Below, piece after piece: positions 1-12,350 of a DNA stretch of 64,000 bases. How positions within the stretch are numbered: position 1 is the first letter of the stretch; each line of letters opens with the position of its first letter. Source of the DNA: Serinus canaria (lineage: Eukaryota; Chordata; Aves; Passeriformes; Fringillidae); assembly GCF_022539315.1 (NCBI RefSeq), contig NC_066322.1:20160765-20224764 (forward strand), in the 5' to 3' direction. Under the pieces are notes generated by a model. That model was not told the DNA's origin, ran no database searches, and saw only the letters and a program-made list of their open reading frames with translations. The translations under genes and the position numbers were made by a program.

Positions 1-1440
1 CATTTTCCTGGGGAGATGCAGGGAGTCCCATAGGGGAAGCTTGGCACATGCAGTAATGTTTGCAAGGTCAAGACCCTGTTCTTTTAACATATTCCACCAA
101 GGTTAATGTGCTTTTGTACGAGATCCAGGACAGGGCCAATGAATCACTGGACTCCTTCTCAAACCCCAGTTGCACAGAAGAGCACATTTAAGGCACAAAC
201 CAGTTATAGTGATATATATCTTCTAGAATTTTTTTTTTTTTTTTTTTTTTTTTTGTGAGGAAGTAGTATTGTGAAAGGCTGAAACCCATACATGTACCTC
301 CAAGTAATCCATAAGCACTACGTTTGTAAAAAAACCCTGGAAGATCTGAATTTACATGAATAATTAGTGTTAAAATAGATGGGATATTTTTAGAGACAAA
401 GCCACTTACTGGAATGTTGGTTTTGTGGCCACCTTGAGCTGGGATAAGCTGGTTTTCCTGGGGGTGATTTATATGACAGAGATGCTACTTTCTATTCTTA
501 GTAGTTGCCTCCTTATAAGAACCATAAAAAAAAAATTATCAATTGATTTTAACAGCACTGCAATTAGATATTGATTTATTGTCACTCAGGGGTAGTTGTA
601 AGCCTGATATTAAGAAAATGTCCTTCCATGCAACTAAATTGAAGCTGTAAAACTGTGATCTAGAAGTAATCCAGATTCCACAATATTGAAACCTATGCTC
701 TTCCTCTTCATATTTACATATATAGCAACAAGACAGAGGTTCTAGGTTTTTTGAAATTCTTATTATTTTGATAGAGAGAATCTTTGGATACAGGATCCTG
801 AAAGAGAAAAAAAATTAGACAGGGAAAGCAAATGAGTCATAAGGGCATGATTTCATTTGGAACAGGTCATGCAAGATTAGTACCCTGGGCTGCCCAAAGC
901 TAAAATTTAACTATCATAACTGTGAACATCAGGTTTGAAAAGGATGAATGTGTGAGAAAGCGCAGGAGGGGGCTTCTTTCATTTTCTCTGCTTTTGGGAA
1001 GAGGGATGTGTGAGGAGAATACAAATCCACTGATTCATACCTATCTATTAGTCATACCTCTGTTGTGCTGGTTGCTTATTCTGTAGACATTCTCTGTTGT
1101 ATAAATAAGGTGCACTGCTGCAGGGCTTAATATAGTATGTCTTTATACCTTTGTTTTTCTAGTTTTGCTTCTAACCCCTGATCATTCTGCACTTTCTTTC
1201 ACATACTTTGTAATTCAGCTAAAGAATTTTGTAACACAAAAAGTTTGTGTCATTTACTAGTACTTTCCAATGAAGAACTGTTGGATTTTTAACCACTATG
1301 GCCTCCATTACCTAAAGAAAAAGATCTGTTTCTTTATCATGTTTTAGAGCAAAAATATTTTCAACAAATGCAACATTTGAAGAAATACAGAGATATCTTT
1401 TAAAGATGAACTATTGTATGGACAGGTGTTTATTTCCAAA
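1..1440. other. AT-rich non-coding sequence
   Basis: No coding region, RNA gene or recognisable transposon is visible. All frames are broken by frequent stops. The one notable element is an uninterrupted poly(T) run, listed separately. A TATA-like string near 1101 has no downstream gene and I give it no weight. Confidence 0.7.
229..254. repeat. Poly(T) homopolymer run of 26 bases
   Basis: This is an uninterrupted run of T. On the minus strand it would be a poly(A) tract, so it could be the tail of an old retroposed sequence, but nothing to its right looks like a processed transcript in that orientation. A simple slippage-derived homopolymer is the plainest reading. Confidence 0.9.
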
Positions 1441-1550
1441 ACAAGACAGAAAAGACAGAGAGATGGAGAAGAGAAAAGGGGAGAGAGAGAGAGAGAGAAA
1501 AGGAGAAAAAAGGAGAAAGAGAGCAAGGGAGAGAGAGAAAGAGAGCAGAA
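1441..1550. repeat. Purine-rich (GA)n low-complexity tract
   Basis: About 110 bases on the plus strand are almost only A and G, with an alternating GA core near 1481-1498 flanked by GGAGAAA and GAGAGAAA variants. The serine/leucine-rich reading frame antisense to it and the lysine/arginine/glutamate-rich frame in the sense direction are by-products of the composition and not genes. Such tracts mutate by slippage and can form triplex DNA, which is general knowledge and is not shown here. Confidence 0.9.
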
Positions 1551-4500
1551 GTATTGCATGTTGACGAGCACAAAGCAGAATGTTTTTAAAAAACAAATTT
1601 TAACAATTTTTTCCCTTTTGAACAACCAGTTGAAGGAAAAGTATTGGCTTGGCTGCAGTTTTTTTATGTACAAACATCATTTTGAATTAGGCTAAAAGAT
1701 ATGCCATGTGAGCTTCAAAGAAAATATTGGAGAGAAGCATACAGGAAAAAATTAAAAACTTCCTTGCTGGGATTTCTAATCTCTGTGCATATATTATTTA
1801 AAGCTTTGCAAAAGACTAGTTTGCAGTGCTGAATAATTATTTTGCATGTACTTACTCAAATATTCCCTCTTCTGTTTGCTTGTGTTTTCTATTTTGATTT
1901 GCTAGCAATTCTTTTTCAGTAAAAAGGAAAACTACATGCACTTTTTTAACCTCAAATGCAGAGCTGACCATAACATTGGTATTTTTACCTATCTGTTTGT
2001 ACCATATGAATGCAGAAGAAATGTGACAATTTAAATAGCCAAACTCACAGTTAAAAACTCATTAGTGATATGTGATTTGACAGGGAAGAGGTTTAACAGG
2101 GATATGTGATTGCACATGCATTGACTTTCACATTTCAAGTCAAGGGTACAATATCCTCACCTGATGTGGTTTTGAACTTATCAGTTGTGACTGGTGGGGA
2201 AATTCAATGCTGGTGACTTCACCTCCAACCAACACTGAACTTTCCAGACTCCAGTATACTCCATTCTTTTAACCTTGACAAGAAAACAGGGAAGCAAGAG
2301 AGTTAAAATGATAATTTGCTCTGGAAGTTATACATCTTTTTTCCCCAGTAAAAATGTGGGGGACAGGTACTGCTTTTTTTTTTCAAACACTAATGAAACC
2401 TCAAAATAGGTCTTGCATAAATACCCCCAACCAATATTTCTCCAAATCAAAACACACCAAATTCAGAAATTCAAGGGAAATTTGCCCTGGCTTCATTTGG
2501 CTATTTGTCCCAATACAAGTCAACAGTCATTATTTAGGATTGGGCTCAGTAAACATTCACCTGATGACCAGGCAGGCCAGTTTCCTGTGTCAGGTTTATG
2601 GGCACAACCACAACATGCTGATAAATAGTATCATCATGTTCTTTGTTCTACCTAGTTAAAAGGAAAAATTAGTTCCAAGGAGTTCCCTGGCTGGGAGACA
2701 CATGTAAATCCTTCTCTCTTCTATGAATACTGCCCAGCTACAGCCTGCTGGATCTGGGAGCAAGAGTAACCATCTAAAAATCTGTGGTATCAACACAGAC
2801 CATCTCAGTTACTAATATGAAGTAGATCTGAAACCTACAAAGCTTCCAACACCATCCCTTAGAAGGAGACATCACAACTTTGGCCAGACCATGAGAGCAC
2901 CAGTAGCATGAGACTCATTTGACCTTTTGTCAGGCACCAAGCTTCTCTTTCTGAAACAAAAGACACATCTTTGCTTTGTTTAGTGATTGCTACAGAAATT
3001 GCCTATGCATTAATTCATCCTGCCTCAGTCTGGTTATGGCCATTGCATGCAAACCTAATCATCTTCTACTGTAGTTCTCATTCTAGAGGGAGGACAATAA
3101 ATGGCTTTTTTAATTTAGTTGTTCTGGATTTATGTACATAGATTTTCCAAAAAATGTTCCTCTTCCTCATGGCAAGAGCACCTGATCTTTGGGTCTATCT
3201 CACAGAACATTCTTTGATATATTGTCTTGGCTAGAGGCATTCAGCTCTCTGCCTGTTTTGCATGTCTATTTTAAAAAGAAAAGGTTTTCCTATTCTTTTA
3301 ATTCTCGTAACATTAATTCAAGCCTGTGTCAAACACGACTCATTGACAGATAAAAGTAAATGTGTCACAGTGAGATTACCATGAGCATAAAACAGTGCCC
3401 AGCATGTGCTGCTTCCCTTTGCTGTGGGCTCAGATCAAACTACAGGATTATACAGATAGGCCTGCCTTGATACAAGATACAGAGCACCTCTTATTCATCC
3501 AACACAAACTAACAGGGAAAATATGGAGTCATATTTAATGTTCTCTATGATTCATTTAAATTCTGTCTTACTGGAGCTGGAGAAGCTTCACCTAAGTTTG
3601 GAGGGTAGAGGGTAGAACAGCCCAAGGAGGGTTCCTGTAATATTGAAATGGAACTGAAATACACCAAACCATTGTGGCCTGCAGTATTACCCAGGAAATA
3701 TTTTAGCCCCATGAAAGCGAGTAGTGATATCTGAAATTCTCCTGAGAGAATATAAGAATAAAGTTTCAATGAAATAAAATTATGAGTAGAGTTATTAAAT
3801 ATTTTCCAGTCATTAAATAAGGAAATTTTGCGTCTTAGTTCTTCAGCAGAAAAGTTATGAAAAAAATTCTGAACCCCCAAAAAAGAGCAATGATGAAATA
3901 TCCTACTTATATTTTTTGTCAAATAAATACCAAAGCTTCCTAGTTAACCTTTTCAAAAAACATGCATTCTTGCTTTTCCTGGTTTTGATTGGCTTTTTCT
4001 GTTTTGTTTTGGAGAGAGTTTTTTATTACTTCTAGGTAAGATTACTGAAATCAGTAGAAAGAGACCCAATAATAACAAGTTCAGAATTGAGTCAATCTGC
4101 TGGCATTTCAAAGTAACCAAAGCTTTAAAACTGGTACTCTGTCACACCCAAACAACCTCATCTCCTTCTATATCCCTTTAAATATCTACACTGAGACTGT
4201 TTTCTTCTGGCAAAACCACCTGCATTCAAAGGAATTATTAATATAGCTAGATTAAGAAACTTCATAGACCAGCAGTAATCTTCATTATCAGTTGATCTAT
4301 TTCACAGTTGCAGCAACATGTCAGGTGCTTTTGACATTAACTGTAAACTACTAGTCCAGGGATAATAGCTGTTGACACTGAAGCTGTGAGTCAGGATGAA
4401 AGGGCTTTTGGTGTCACACATTTGCAGCTGCAATTCACTCTGTGGTAGCATCTTTCCACAGAGAAAATACTGTTGGATACATTTAACCTTCTCCTATTCC

Positions 4501-7500
4501 TAACGTAAAGAAAAGAAATCAGACAGATATTATAATTCAGTTTGGTTCTAGTCCACACACAATGAGGAGAAAAAAATCCATTATCATTAAAATTTACACA
4601 AGTTAGTTTTCTTTGAGCTGAATTTTCAGGGCATAAAACAATAAAAACCAATTCCTATCATCATCACACCTCACCATGATAAGAAATGTACCCCTAGACA
4701 AACACATTAGACCTGTGACTCTGAACTTGTCATTTATATTATTAAGTTTCCTTGCAGTTTCATATGTTAGCAAAAAACCTACCTTTGAAAGTAAGCCTAG
4801 CAAAACACAGAAGTACACTGAGAAGATGAAAGTTTGCATGTGGCAAAACATTCAATGGAAAGGAGACACTGAGTAACTCCATCCTGTGATTTGGCAGGTC
4901 GGTGGGAGGATTTTAAAAATATCCCAGCCTACCTATAGAAAACAAGAGAAAAGTATCATTTTAAGAATTCATGCAATACCTTCCCATTTTGGATGCAATT
5001 CTCCCTCAGTATACTAACTCCTTGGATTCTGTACCACATATATTGCCTACCATAGAGGCTTTAGGCAGTTTTTGGCATCATGTGATGCTGTTCCATACAG
5101 CAGAGAAATAGCTAATGAAAAATCACCAGTAAATTTCCAGTCCTTGTGCTTCACTTCTGTATTTCAAAGGGTTTTTTAACTAACTCGGTACAGAACAAGA
5201 TGGTGTTCAGAAGGAATGGCACAAGAAACTGTGACTGCTTATTAACTGCTTGGGTCATTATGGAGGATTCCCTATGCTGCTGAAAGAGAAACCCACACAG
5301 ACTAATCTCATTTTATGACCTGACTATAGGAAAGAGGAAATTGAATTCAACAACTGATTTTGAAAAATTGCTTTTTTTTGAAAACGTATCTTCCCCAGTT
5401 TTATTTGTACTAAGGAATGGAGAACACTTCTAAATTTAAGTTTATTAGAAAATGTTTGAAGAAAGCAGTTATTTTTTTACAACTTCCTAATGTGTATTGG
5501 ATGATTGCATATTGTAGTACTGATACCATTTAAGACCAAGGGGATTGAAAGAACTACTAAGAACATCATAAGATAAAACATAATCATTGGCTAGAAATAA
5601 AGGCCTTGTCCCTCACACCCTCAGAGACTGTTCTAAATTTGTGGGGAGTTTCCTTCCTATTTTCTCATATGTTTATAATTTCTTACTTCTCCTAATATAT
5701 ATACATTTTCAAAGATGTTAAGTCTCAGTATGAGACTTTTCAAAATACAGAGGTTTTGTAGAAAGTATCAGGCAGGTAGCAAAGGTTCTATATTTTCTGA
5801 TCAAACTCAGTGTCAGACCTTTCACTAACTTCACAAATGATCAAGTTCCATTTTCTTGTCTGTCATCTGAGTGGCAGACTGATCCAAGCAGCAAAGTTGT
5901 TAGCACCATATGGCTCCCTGGATAATACAGCACACTTACTTTTAACTTTGTTATCTTCAGTATCTTAGACCCAAATTCATAAATATACACAGGCTGTGCT
6001 CATCCTACTATTGTGTCCATTTTTTCATTTATTATTCCACTAGCTTCCTGTAAAACAACTTCTTGCAAGACTTCTCTAAACCAAAAAATCTGAATCCATT
6101 AAGCCAAAGTCTTTAGGACTTGGAATTAAGAATTTGTGAGAATGAGTTCTGTCGAAAAAAGAATGTGGTGAGTTACACTTATAGAAGTAGGAAAAAGATA
6201 CATCAACTCACACTTAGACTTGCACCAAAACAGATATATTTTGGTTTCCAAATGCCAAATACAGATAGTATTCAGTAGTGTGCTTTTTCACCTATTCCAG
6301 CCCATATGAATGCAGAATTCAGTACTCCAAGTCACATAAAATGCAAACAAAGTACATGCAAAGGAAAATGAGAGGATTACCATATTCAGTAGTGTTTGTT
6401 CCACAATCTTTGGTTAAATAAAATTTTCCTTGATAATTCTGATTTTTTTATTTACATAATATACTCTGAACTACTCCCTTGTTCCAACACTGACCTATCT
6501 AGAAATTTATAGAGACTGAAACCAACATAGTACAGAAATCAGAGATATTTGCTAACTTGATTTGTCTTAGAGCATTTCTCTTCCCTAACTTTGGGAAAAG
6601 GCTGGACCTTCATGAGACAATAATCCTGAGAGAGAACATGTTCCTATAAGGCAGCAAAGAAAGGAAAGATATACTTTGGATGCCATCAGTTTATCAAATC
6701 AGTAACTTGGTGACCCAGATAGGGCTCTGTATAAATGTGTCACCCATATGAAGTCTGTCACCTAGCTGGACAAGGGCTGTATTGCCAATACTGAATACTG
6801 TCACAGCCAAAGAAACTCAAAAAAGCCAGGAAATTCCATATTAATCTGATCTTATTTGAGACTACTGTGGAAAAAGTAATTCACACAAAGGAATATTTTT
6901 CTAGCCAAATCACTGCTGCTTGGAAAAATGGAGAACAGGGTAGGTAAAGAAGGCTGCTAAAATGTGCATATTGTGCAACTCCCTTCTTGCTTAGCCTTAG
7001 ATAAGATCAAATATTGATTACTGCCTTTAAATAGACAAGAAATATTGCAGGCAACAACAAATACAGGAGCATTGGCATACGGTCCAATAATATTTATCAT
7101 CATTTTTACTATTCAAGTTTACTATTTAAAGGTTGAGTCCAAACAAAGCCTTCACCTGAGGTGCACAGGCCTTATTCCTGGATAAGCCTTGATCTCATTC
7201 AAGGAACTCTAGCTGACCTGGGACTCTCTGGGGTTGTGTGGCACAAGTAGGGGACTGGTTAGCAAAGAGTAACCAGACCCACCTGCTGGGGAAGAGCACT
7301 GCAAGCATCACTGGCAGAAACTCAACATCAACAAGGATAATTTCTTTTGCAGTAAAAAGTTTTGAAGGAAAGTAGAGGATAACAAATTCATAGGAATTAA
7401 TAATTGAAAACCTAGGATGCTGTGAATTCTCTTCTTCAGCTGCTGAACATTATAGTTTTCTGTATACTCAGAGCAATTCTTTTAAAATTCAGATTACATA

Positions 7501-9190
7501 TTTCCACTAGGGTCCAGATTCTGAACTGCTTATTCAGAAATTGGTTTAGGCAAAAGTCTTACTGAAGCTGCTGGGGATTTGATTTCAATTGAAACTGCAT
7601 AAATACTGAGTGCAGACTTCTGGATTTCACCCTCTAGAGTAATAGACTGTGTAAACTAGAAAGAATGATTGGAAGGTCTAGTAAGGAACCAGCACATTCT
7701 TTTGAGTAATTAATATTTTTCTTATGAAAACACTAATCATTTTGATGCCTGTGACAATTATTTTCAGGGAAAAATAAAAGAGAACACCTATTTAATTTCT
7801 AAATACTTTGAAATTGGGATCTTAATTCATAAGACTGTCTTGCTGTTGTACCAGTGAATGCCCATTATACAGTCTCATCCTTTTACATTTGTGGATATGC
7901 CAATTTAGTATTCCCACACATCTGTAATTAACATATAAGCACTGATTGACTATATTACTAAAACTTGCAGCTTCAGATAAATATGCAAACAACTTCACTA
8001 ATGATGAAACAATGCACAAACTCCATTTTGTTTTCCTGAAAAACAATCTCAAAAATAACCTATGGCTGAGACAGTTTCTGAACCCAAAAATCACTGATCC
8101 CTACAACAACACACAGAGATCCTAACCAGAATTCCTTAGGTGGCTTATTGTACTAGTAGGTGTGAATAGATGGTGATCTGTTATGCATTACCTCAGCAGA
8201 AAAACAAGTTAATATCCATAATAAGGCCTTCAAAAAATACTAATATGAGCTCCTGGTACTCTGATATATGCCATGCTAACTATACAAGAAATATTAGTGT
8301 TACAAAAATGGCCAGGTTGTACAGAAGTTATTCACATGGATAGCAGATGCTGTCTTTTGTAGGGTTATTAGTATGAGTTATTTATCCAGGCTAGAAAATG
8401 TCAATCTGACTCTCTCTGTGTTAGTACACAGTAACTTACGTTATTTACATTAAATGTGAAGTATAATACAAAGTATTATATTTACATGAAGCAGAGCATC
8501 TCTGGCAAACTGTTAGGCAGTAGGTGGGAGGATGATTATTCTAGATATATAAAGGGTATGAAACTCAGGGACATATGGTGGTTGCCCCATGATTCAATAA
8601 AACAGCAAAGCCAACACTTGATAGAACAAGACCTTGACTAAGAAAAATTCTCCTTAATGATCAAAATTCTCATCAGTAAGTTTTTCACCATTCTTTTTTT
8701 TTTCTTTAATACATTTACCATCATGTTTCTCTTTTGGAAATTTTAAAATATCTCTGCAGACAGAGAAAACTGAAGTTAAAAGACAAGCTCAATTCCATTG
8801 ATTTCCAGGACAAAATGACATTCTTTTCAAACAAGCTTGAATTTAGTATTTGTTGATCAAATAGAGAGATATTCTTGACATTTATAAATTGGTGTTATAT
8901 CAAACCAGTTCAAAACTTTAAATTTAACCCTGGAGTAATTGGAGTAATATGCCTAATCTCTATACTAGCTACAGAAAAAACTTAGAAAAATTCAGATGCT
9001 CCTCTGATTATAGCTTTAAGATTCCCAAAAGTAGGTCTTTCCAACAAATAGTTGTAACTTCAAGTGTAATTATTTGCTGGGAGCCATGTAGTATCAAAGA
9101 TAATTCCTTTCCTTTGCTTTCCCTCGATCTTCTTAAATTCCTTCAACAGAAATCTTTGTCCCCAGAGCAGGAGAGGCGAACAGCATGATC
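1551..9190. other. AT-rich non-coding sequence, no gene seen
   Basis: In this 7.6-kb stretch every reading frame is short (under about 130 codons) and has no recognisable domain, coding bias or paired splice sites that I could support. I see no transposon with a recognisable end. Runs of A and T up to about ten bases are scattered through it. The longest open frame (3545-3922, minus) is a chance frame in AT-rich DNA as far as I can tell. Confidence 0.65.
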
Positions 9191-11480
9191 TAAAAGCTCA
9201 GTGGTTTTGCCTGGAACCTCAGTTCACCCATGGTCCATCTCACATGCCCTCTATGGCTTTATATGCAATCTATACAGTCTCCATTCTGCTCTGTGTCTAC
9301 CCAACCCCCAGCACAGCAGCAGCGTTCAGAGTGCATTTTTTCACCTCAGAGTGGATTTTTACCCTCACAGATATCAAGGGCTGTTCCTTACCCAGACATT
9401 TCTGATGGAAGTTGTGTGCGAATTAAACAATCTTGAAATGACCAAAATGTAAAGAAACACCAGCACAAGGCCAGGGTCACAGGGCAGCAGGCACAGTGTC
9501 CTCCCCCAGCAGGGGCTCAACTTCTGTGGTAAGGGATCAGCCTGAGTGCAGGGTGGGAACCCAAAGAGCTTGGAGTGATTGTTTAAAGAGTTGTGAAACT
9601 TATCAAACAGTATTATATACTCAGAAAAAAATAACTGAGCAGTCAGTGTGATCTTACAGGGCCAAAACCATAACTCCCAGATCTCAGACAAGAGTGTGCC
9701 TCTTTTATCCCCAACATCCAGAAATACAGACAAGCACAAACTTTGAATGATATCCCATGACACATGATGTTAAATCTGGGATCAAACATCAACAAGTGCA
9801 TTGTTTGATGTAAATCTTGGAACTGAATTCGTCTTTTTTCCTCACACCCAAATATTATAACATTTTCCAAGTTTTTTGTTAATATAGAGCGTGACTTGCT
9901 AATATGCTGTCACATATCATATTTTAATTATGTCATACATATAACAAATATAAAAATGTTGCTTGCTTGCTTTGTGAGAAGGATGAGCTTGAAGGAACCT
10001 CCCTGCTCTAAGTACAATAGCTGTTATCTTTTCCTGTATCTTTTATTGATCTGTGGATATGAGCAAAAGAAAGCTATTTTAAAAAGACAACGTGACCAAA
10101 TACATGTTTGCTTTTCTTATTTTGTCAATAACTCAAAAATATAATTTCAGTCATTTCCATTAACAAGAAATGCCTACTTTTCACACGCTTTTATGGGTTA
10201 GATTGCTTAGCTCTGATATCTACATCCTTCTCAAACCTGCACATTTATTGACAGATATGCTTACCCAAATAATATTGACCTTACCTGTGTGTGCATATTT
10301 GAGACCAAAAGCACTATAATTAGCATTTATTTAAGAATACTTTGTTAGCGAACAGAACAAAGAACAATTGTTTTCAGGTCTTGATAATGGATTTATGTGG
10401 TAAAACAATAATCAAAATCCTTTCCATCCAACATGCCACTTCAAAACTTAGTCAAAAATATTATATGCAAGTTACTACTTAGTAAAAAATTCGTCCCAGG
10501 GTTGAGATCGCCTCAGCATAGAAAGCAGAGAACCATCACAATTGCATCAGCTGTGACCTTGGGTCTACAAGGAGCTGGGTATAAGCTGGAGAGCAGCAGA
10601 ACATTTTCCTGTCCAATCATCCCTCTCTGTTCCTCCTCAGCTCACTGTGCTCTAGGCTACCACAGAAGTTGGTATTACTTTTGTGACAAAAGAGAAAAAA
10701 TATTTGTTATCGAAATCAATAAATTAAGAAATATTAACAGTTTTGATTTTCAGTTAAGTATTTTGAATTATTATTATTTTTCAATATGTCAAAATATTGC
10801 TCACATAATATGGTTGATTGCTGCCTTTGGTGCAAAGGCAGCAACCAACCATAACAAGCACTTGTTTGGATGTCCTTGTTCAGTTTTCAACATTACTCTA
10901 GTTCACCTTACCTTGAAAGCATTGTAAATATTTGAAGGAAAGTTGGCACGCAAAAATATAGCACAAAGATTTCTGATTCTAAAGTAAATGGTAATTCCCT
11001 AAAATCATCAATCTTGAAGCATTTCAACTCAAACTCTTCCTGAAGCAATCAAAGAATTTTCATTTAGTTTTACAATAACTCCATGAGAAGTTATTGCCTT
11101 TCTCTTTTCATTAAGCAGCAAAAGACTGACCACAGACTGTCTAGATTTGAACTAAAGCTTACCAAAATATGGAACCTGTTTCAAAACCAGAACAGGAACC
11201 CATCTAATAAGAGATGTCCTTCAGATTACTTAGCATTAGCCTTTCTCTGCACATCATTCAATTATTCACATCAGCATCTTTACTCATTTTAACTGCATGA
11301 AAACTTAAGGACCTGACAGTTTGTGACAGGACCCCAGCTTGGCCTCAGGTTTCACCTGGACCTGCCTGGACTTTCTAACTTTACAGCAGATGATCAAAAA
11401 GTTCCTAAACTCAGCATAGGAAGATGTTTTTAAAAATCTATCTCCAATTGGAGAAAAGCCAAAGTGGCTGGTCTGGACTG
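9191..11480. other. Non-coding sequence with a strong palindrome
   Basis: The segment 9200-9560 is somewhat richer in G and C than its surroundings, but contains no identifiable element. The open frame at 10433-10927 (plus, 164 codons) has no recognisable domain and is rejected as a gene. A perfect 10-bp palindrome AACAATTGTT (10363-10372) resembles a paired SOX-type site. The only strong structure is the palindrome at 10809-10853. Confidence 0.6.
10809..10853. repeat. Near-perfect 45-bp palindrome (hairpin)
   Basis: The left arm (10809-10829) and right arm (10833-10853) are 21 bases each and are reverse complements except for one position (A at 10817 opposite C at 10845). A 3-base centre, GTG, separates them. 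On a minus-strand transcript the mismatch would be a U-G wobble, so all 21 pairs could form. The flanks do not pair further (8 more bases give only scattered matches), so the stem is short for a typical microRNA precursor. Each end is TA, which is compatible with a Tc1/mariner-type target site but is also a simple consequence of the symmetry. Origin unknown. Confidence 0.85.
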
Positions 11481-11489
11481 AACAGAGAA

Positions 11490-12350
11490 AGGGGAAGTGA
11501 TCAGGGCCCCAGGGCACAGAAGGGGTTTGTCTGCTGGAGATTCATGTCTCTGGGCTGCTCTCAGGCACTCCCCCTCACTCCAGCAGACTGCCCAGACCCC
11601 CATGCACACTCTCTGAAGCTGCAGTTCCCAGCTCCTTGCTGACATCTCCCTGTGGATAACTGTGGGCAGAGCACTTCTCCTGCCCAATGCCATCCCTCAG
11701 CCACCCGTGTGGCTGAAACTAAGGCAACAGCCAGGGGAAAAAAACATAACATGATGATGCTCACTTGCCTTTTTGGGCATCCAGCAGGGTAGCAGCAGGT
11801 GCAAGGACTGCTCAGCTCCCCTTCCAGGTTGTGCTGGGTTTGGCAGTGCTCCAGGCTAAGCCACGAGTCCAAGCTTCAGCCACCTTCCTGTGCACCCAAG
11901 CTTGGACAAGAAGGTGGCAGACACCCCAGTGCCACCTTTCCCTAATGCCACACACAGGCTGGGCACCCAGGGCTGGGATGTGCAGGATGGGTGGGGAGCA
12001 TGAGCCAGGCACCAGCAGCACCCAGGCTGTGGCTGCTCAGGAGAGCTGCAGCCTCAGCAGAGCTGTGCACAGACCTCAGCTCTCCCCCAGCATGGGGCAC
12101 CTCAAGAAGATGCACTCAGAGAGGTTACAAAATCCAGTTTAACACAGCCATGGGCACCAGGTACTTTCATGGGGAACCAACAAGTCCCTCTCACCAAGCA
12201 GCTGCTCCTGAAAATGCAAGGAAGTTCAGGAGATGAACCAGGGCACATGAGCTGGAGCCAGGGTGACCCCAGGGTTCCCATGGCACCAAGTTCTCTAAGC
12301 AAAGGAAGAACTCAGCAGCCCTGCTCTAAAGCTGACCCTCCTGAACTGTG
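11490..12350. other. GC-rich block of unknown origin
   Basis: This block is clearly richer in G and C than its AT-rich neighbours, with abundant CAGC, CCAG and CTGC words, but very few CpG dinucleotides, so it is not a CpG-island promoter. Overlapping open frames exist on both strands (for example 11765-12142 plus and 11561-11872 minus), which is expected where stop codons are scarce. None resembles a known protein. Possible explanations are an old LTR or other transposon fragment, an exon of a non-coding RNA, or a local base-composition shift. I see no paired terminal repeats or target-site duplication to favour the transposon reading. Confidence 0.5.

Noticed and set aside
1090..1120. TATA-like ATAAATAAGG as a promoter
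   Set aside because: There is no CpG island, initiator, exon or open frame downstream. TATA-like words are frequent in AT-rich DNA.
1344..1695. Opposite-strand frames over the GA tract (Ser/Leu-rich and Lys/Glu/Arg-rich)
   Set aside because: Both are translations of a simple purine repeat.
10433..10927. 164-codon plus-strand open frame
   Set aside because: There is no recognisable domain or coding bias. It runs through AT-rich DNA and the 45-bp palindrome, and its length is near the chance maximum for a 64-kb window.
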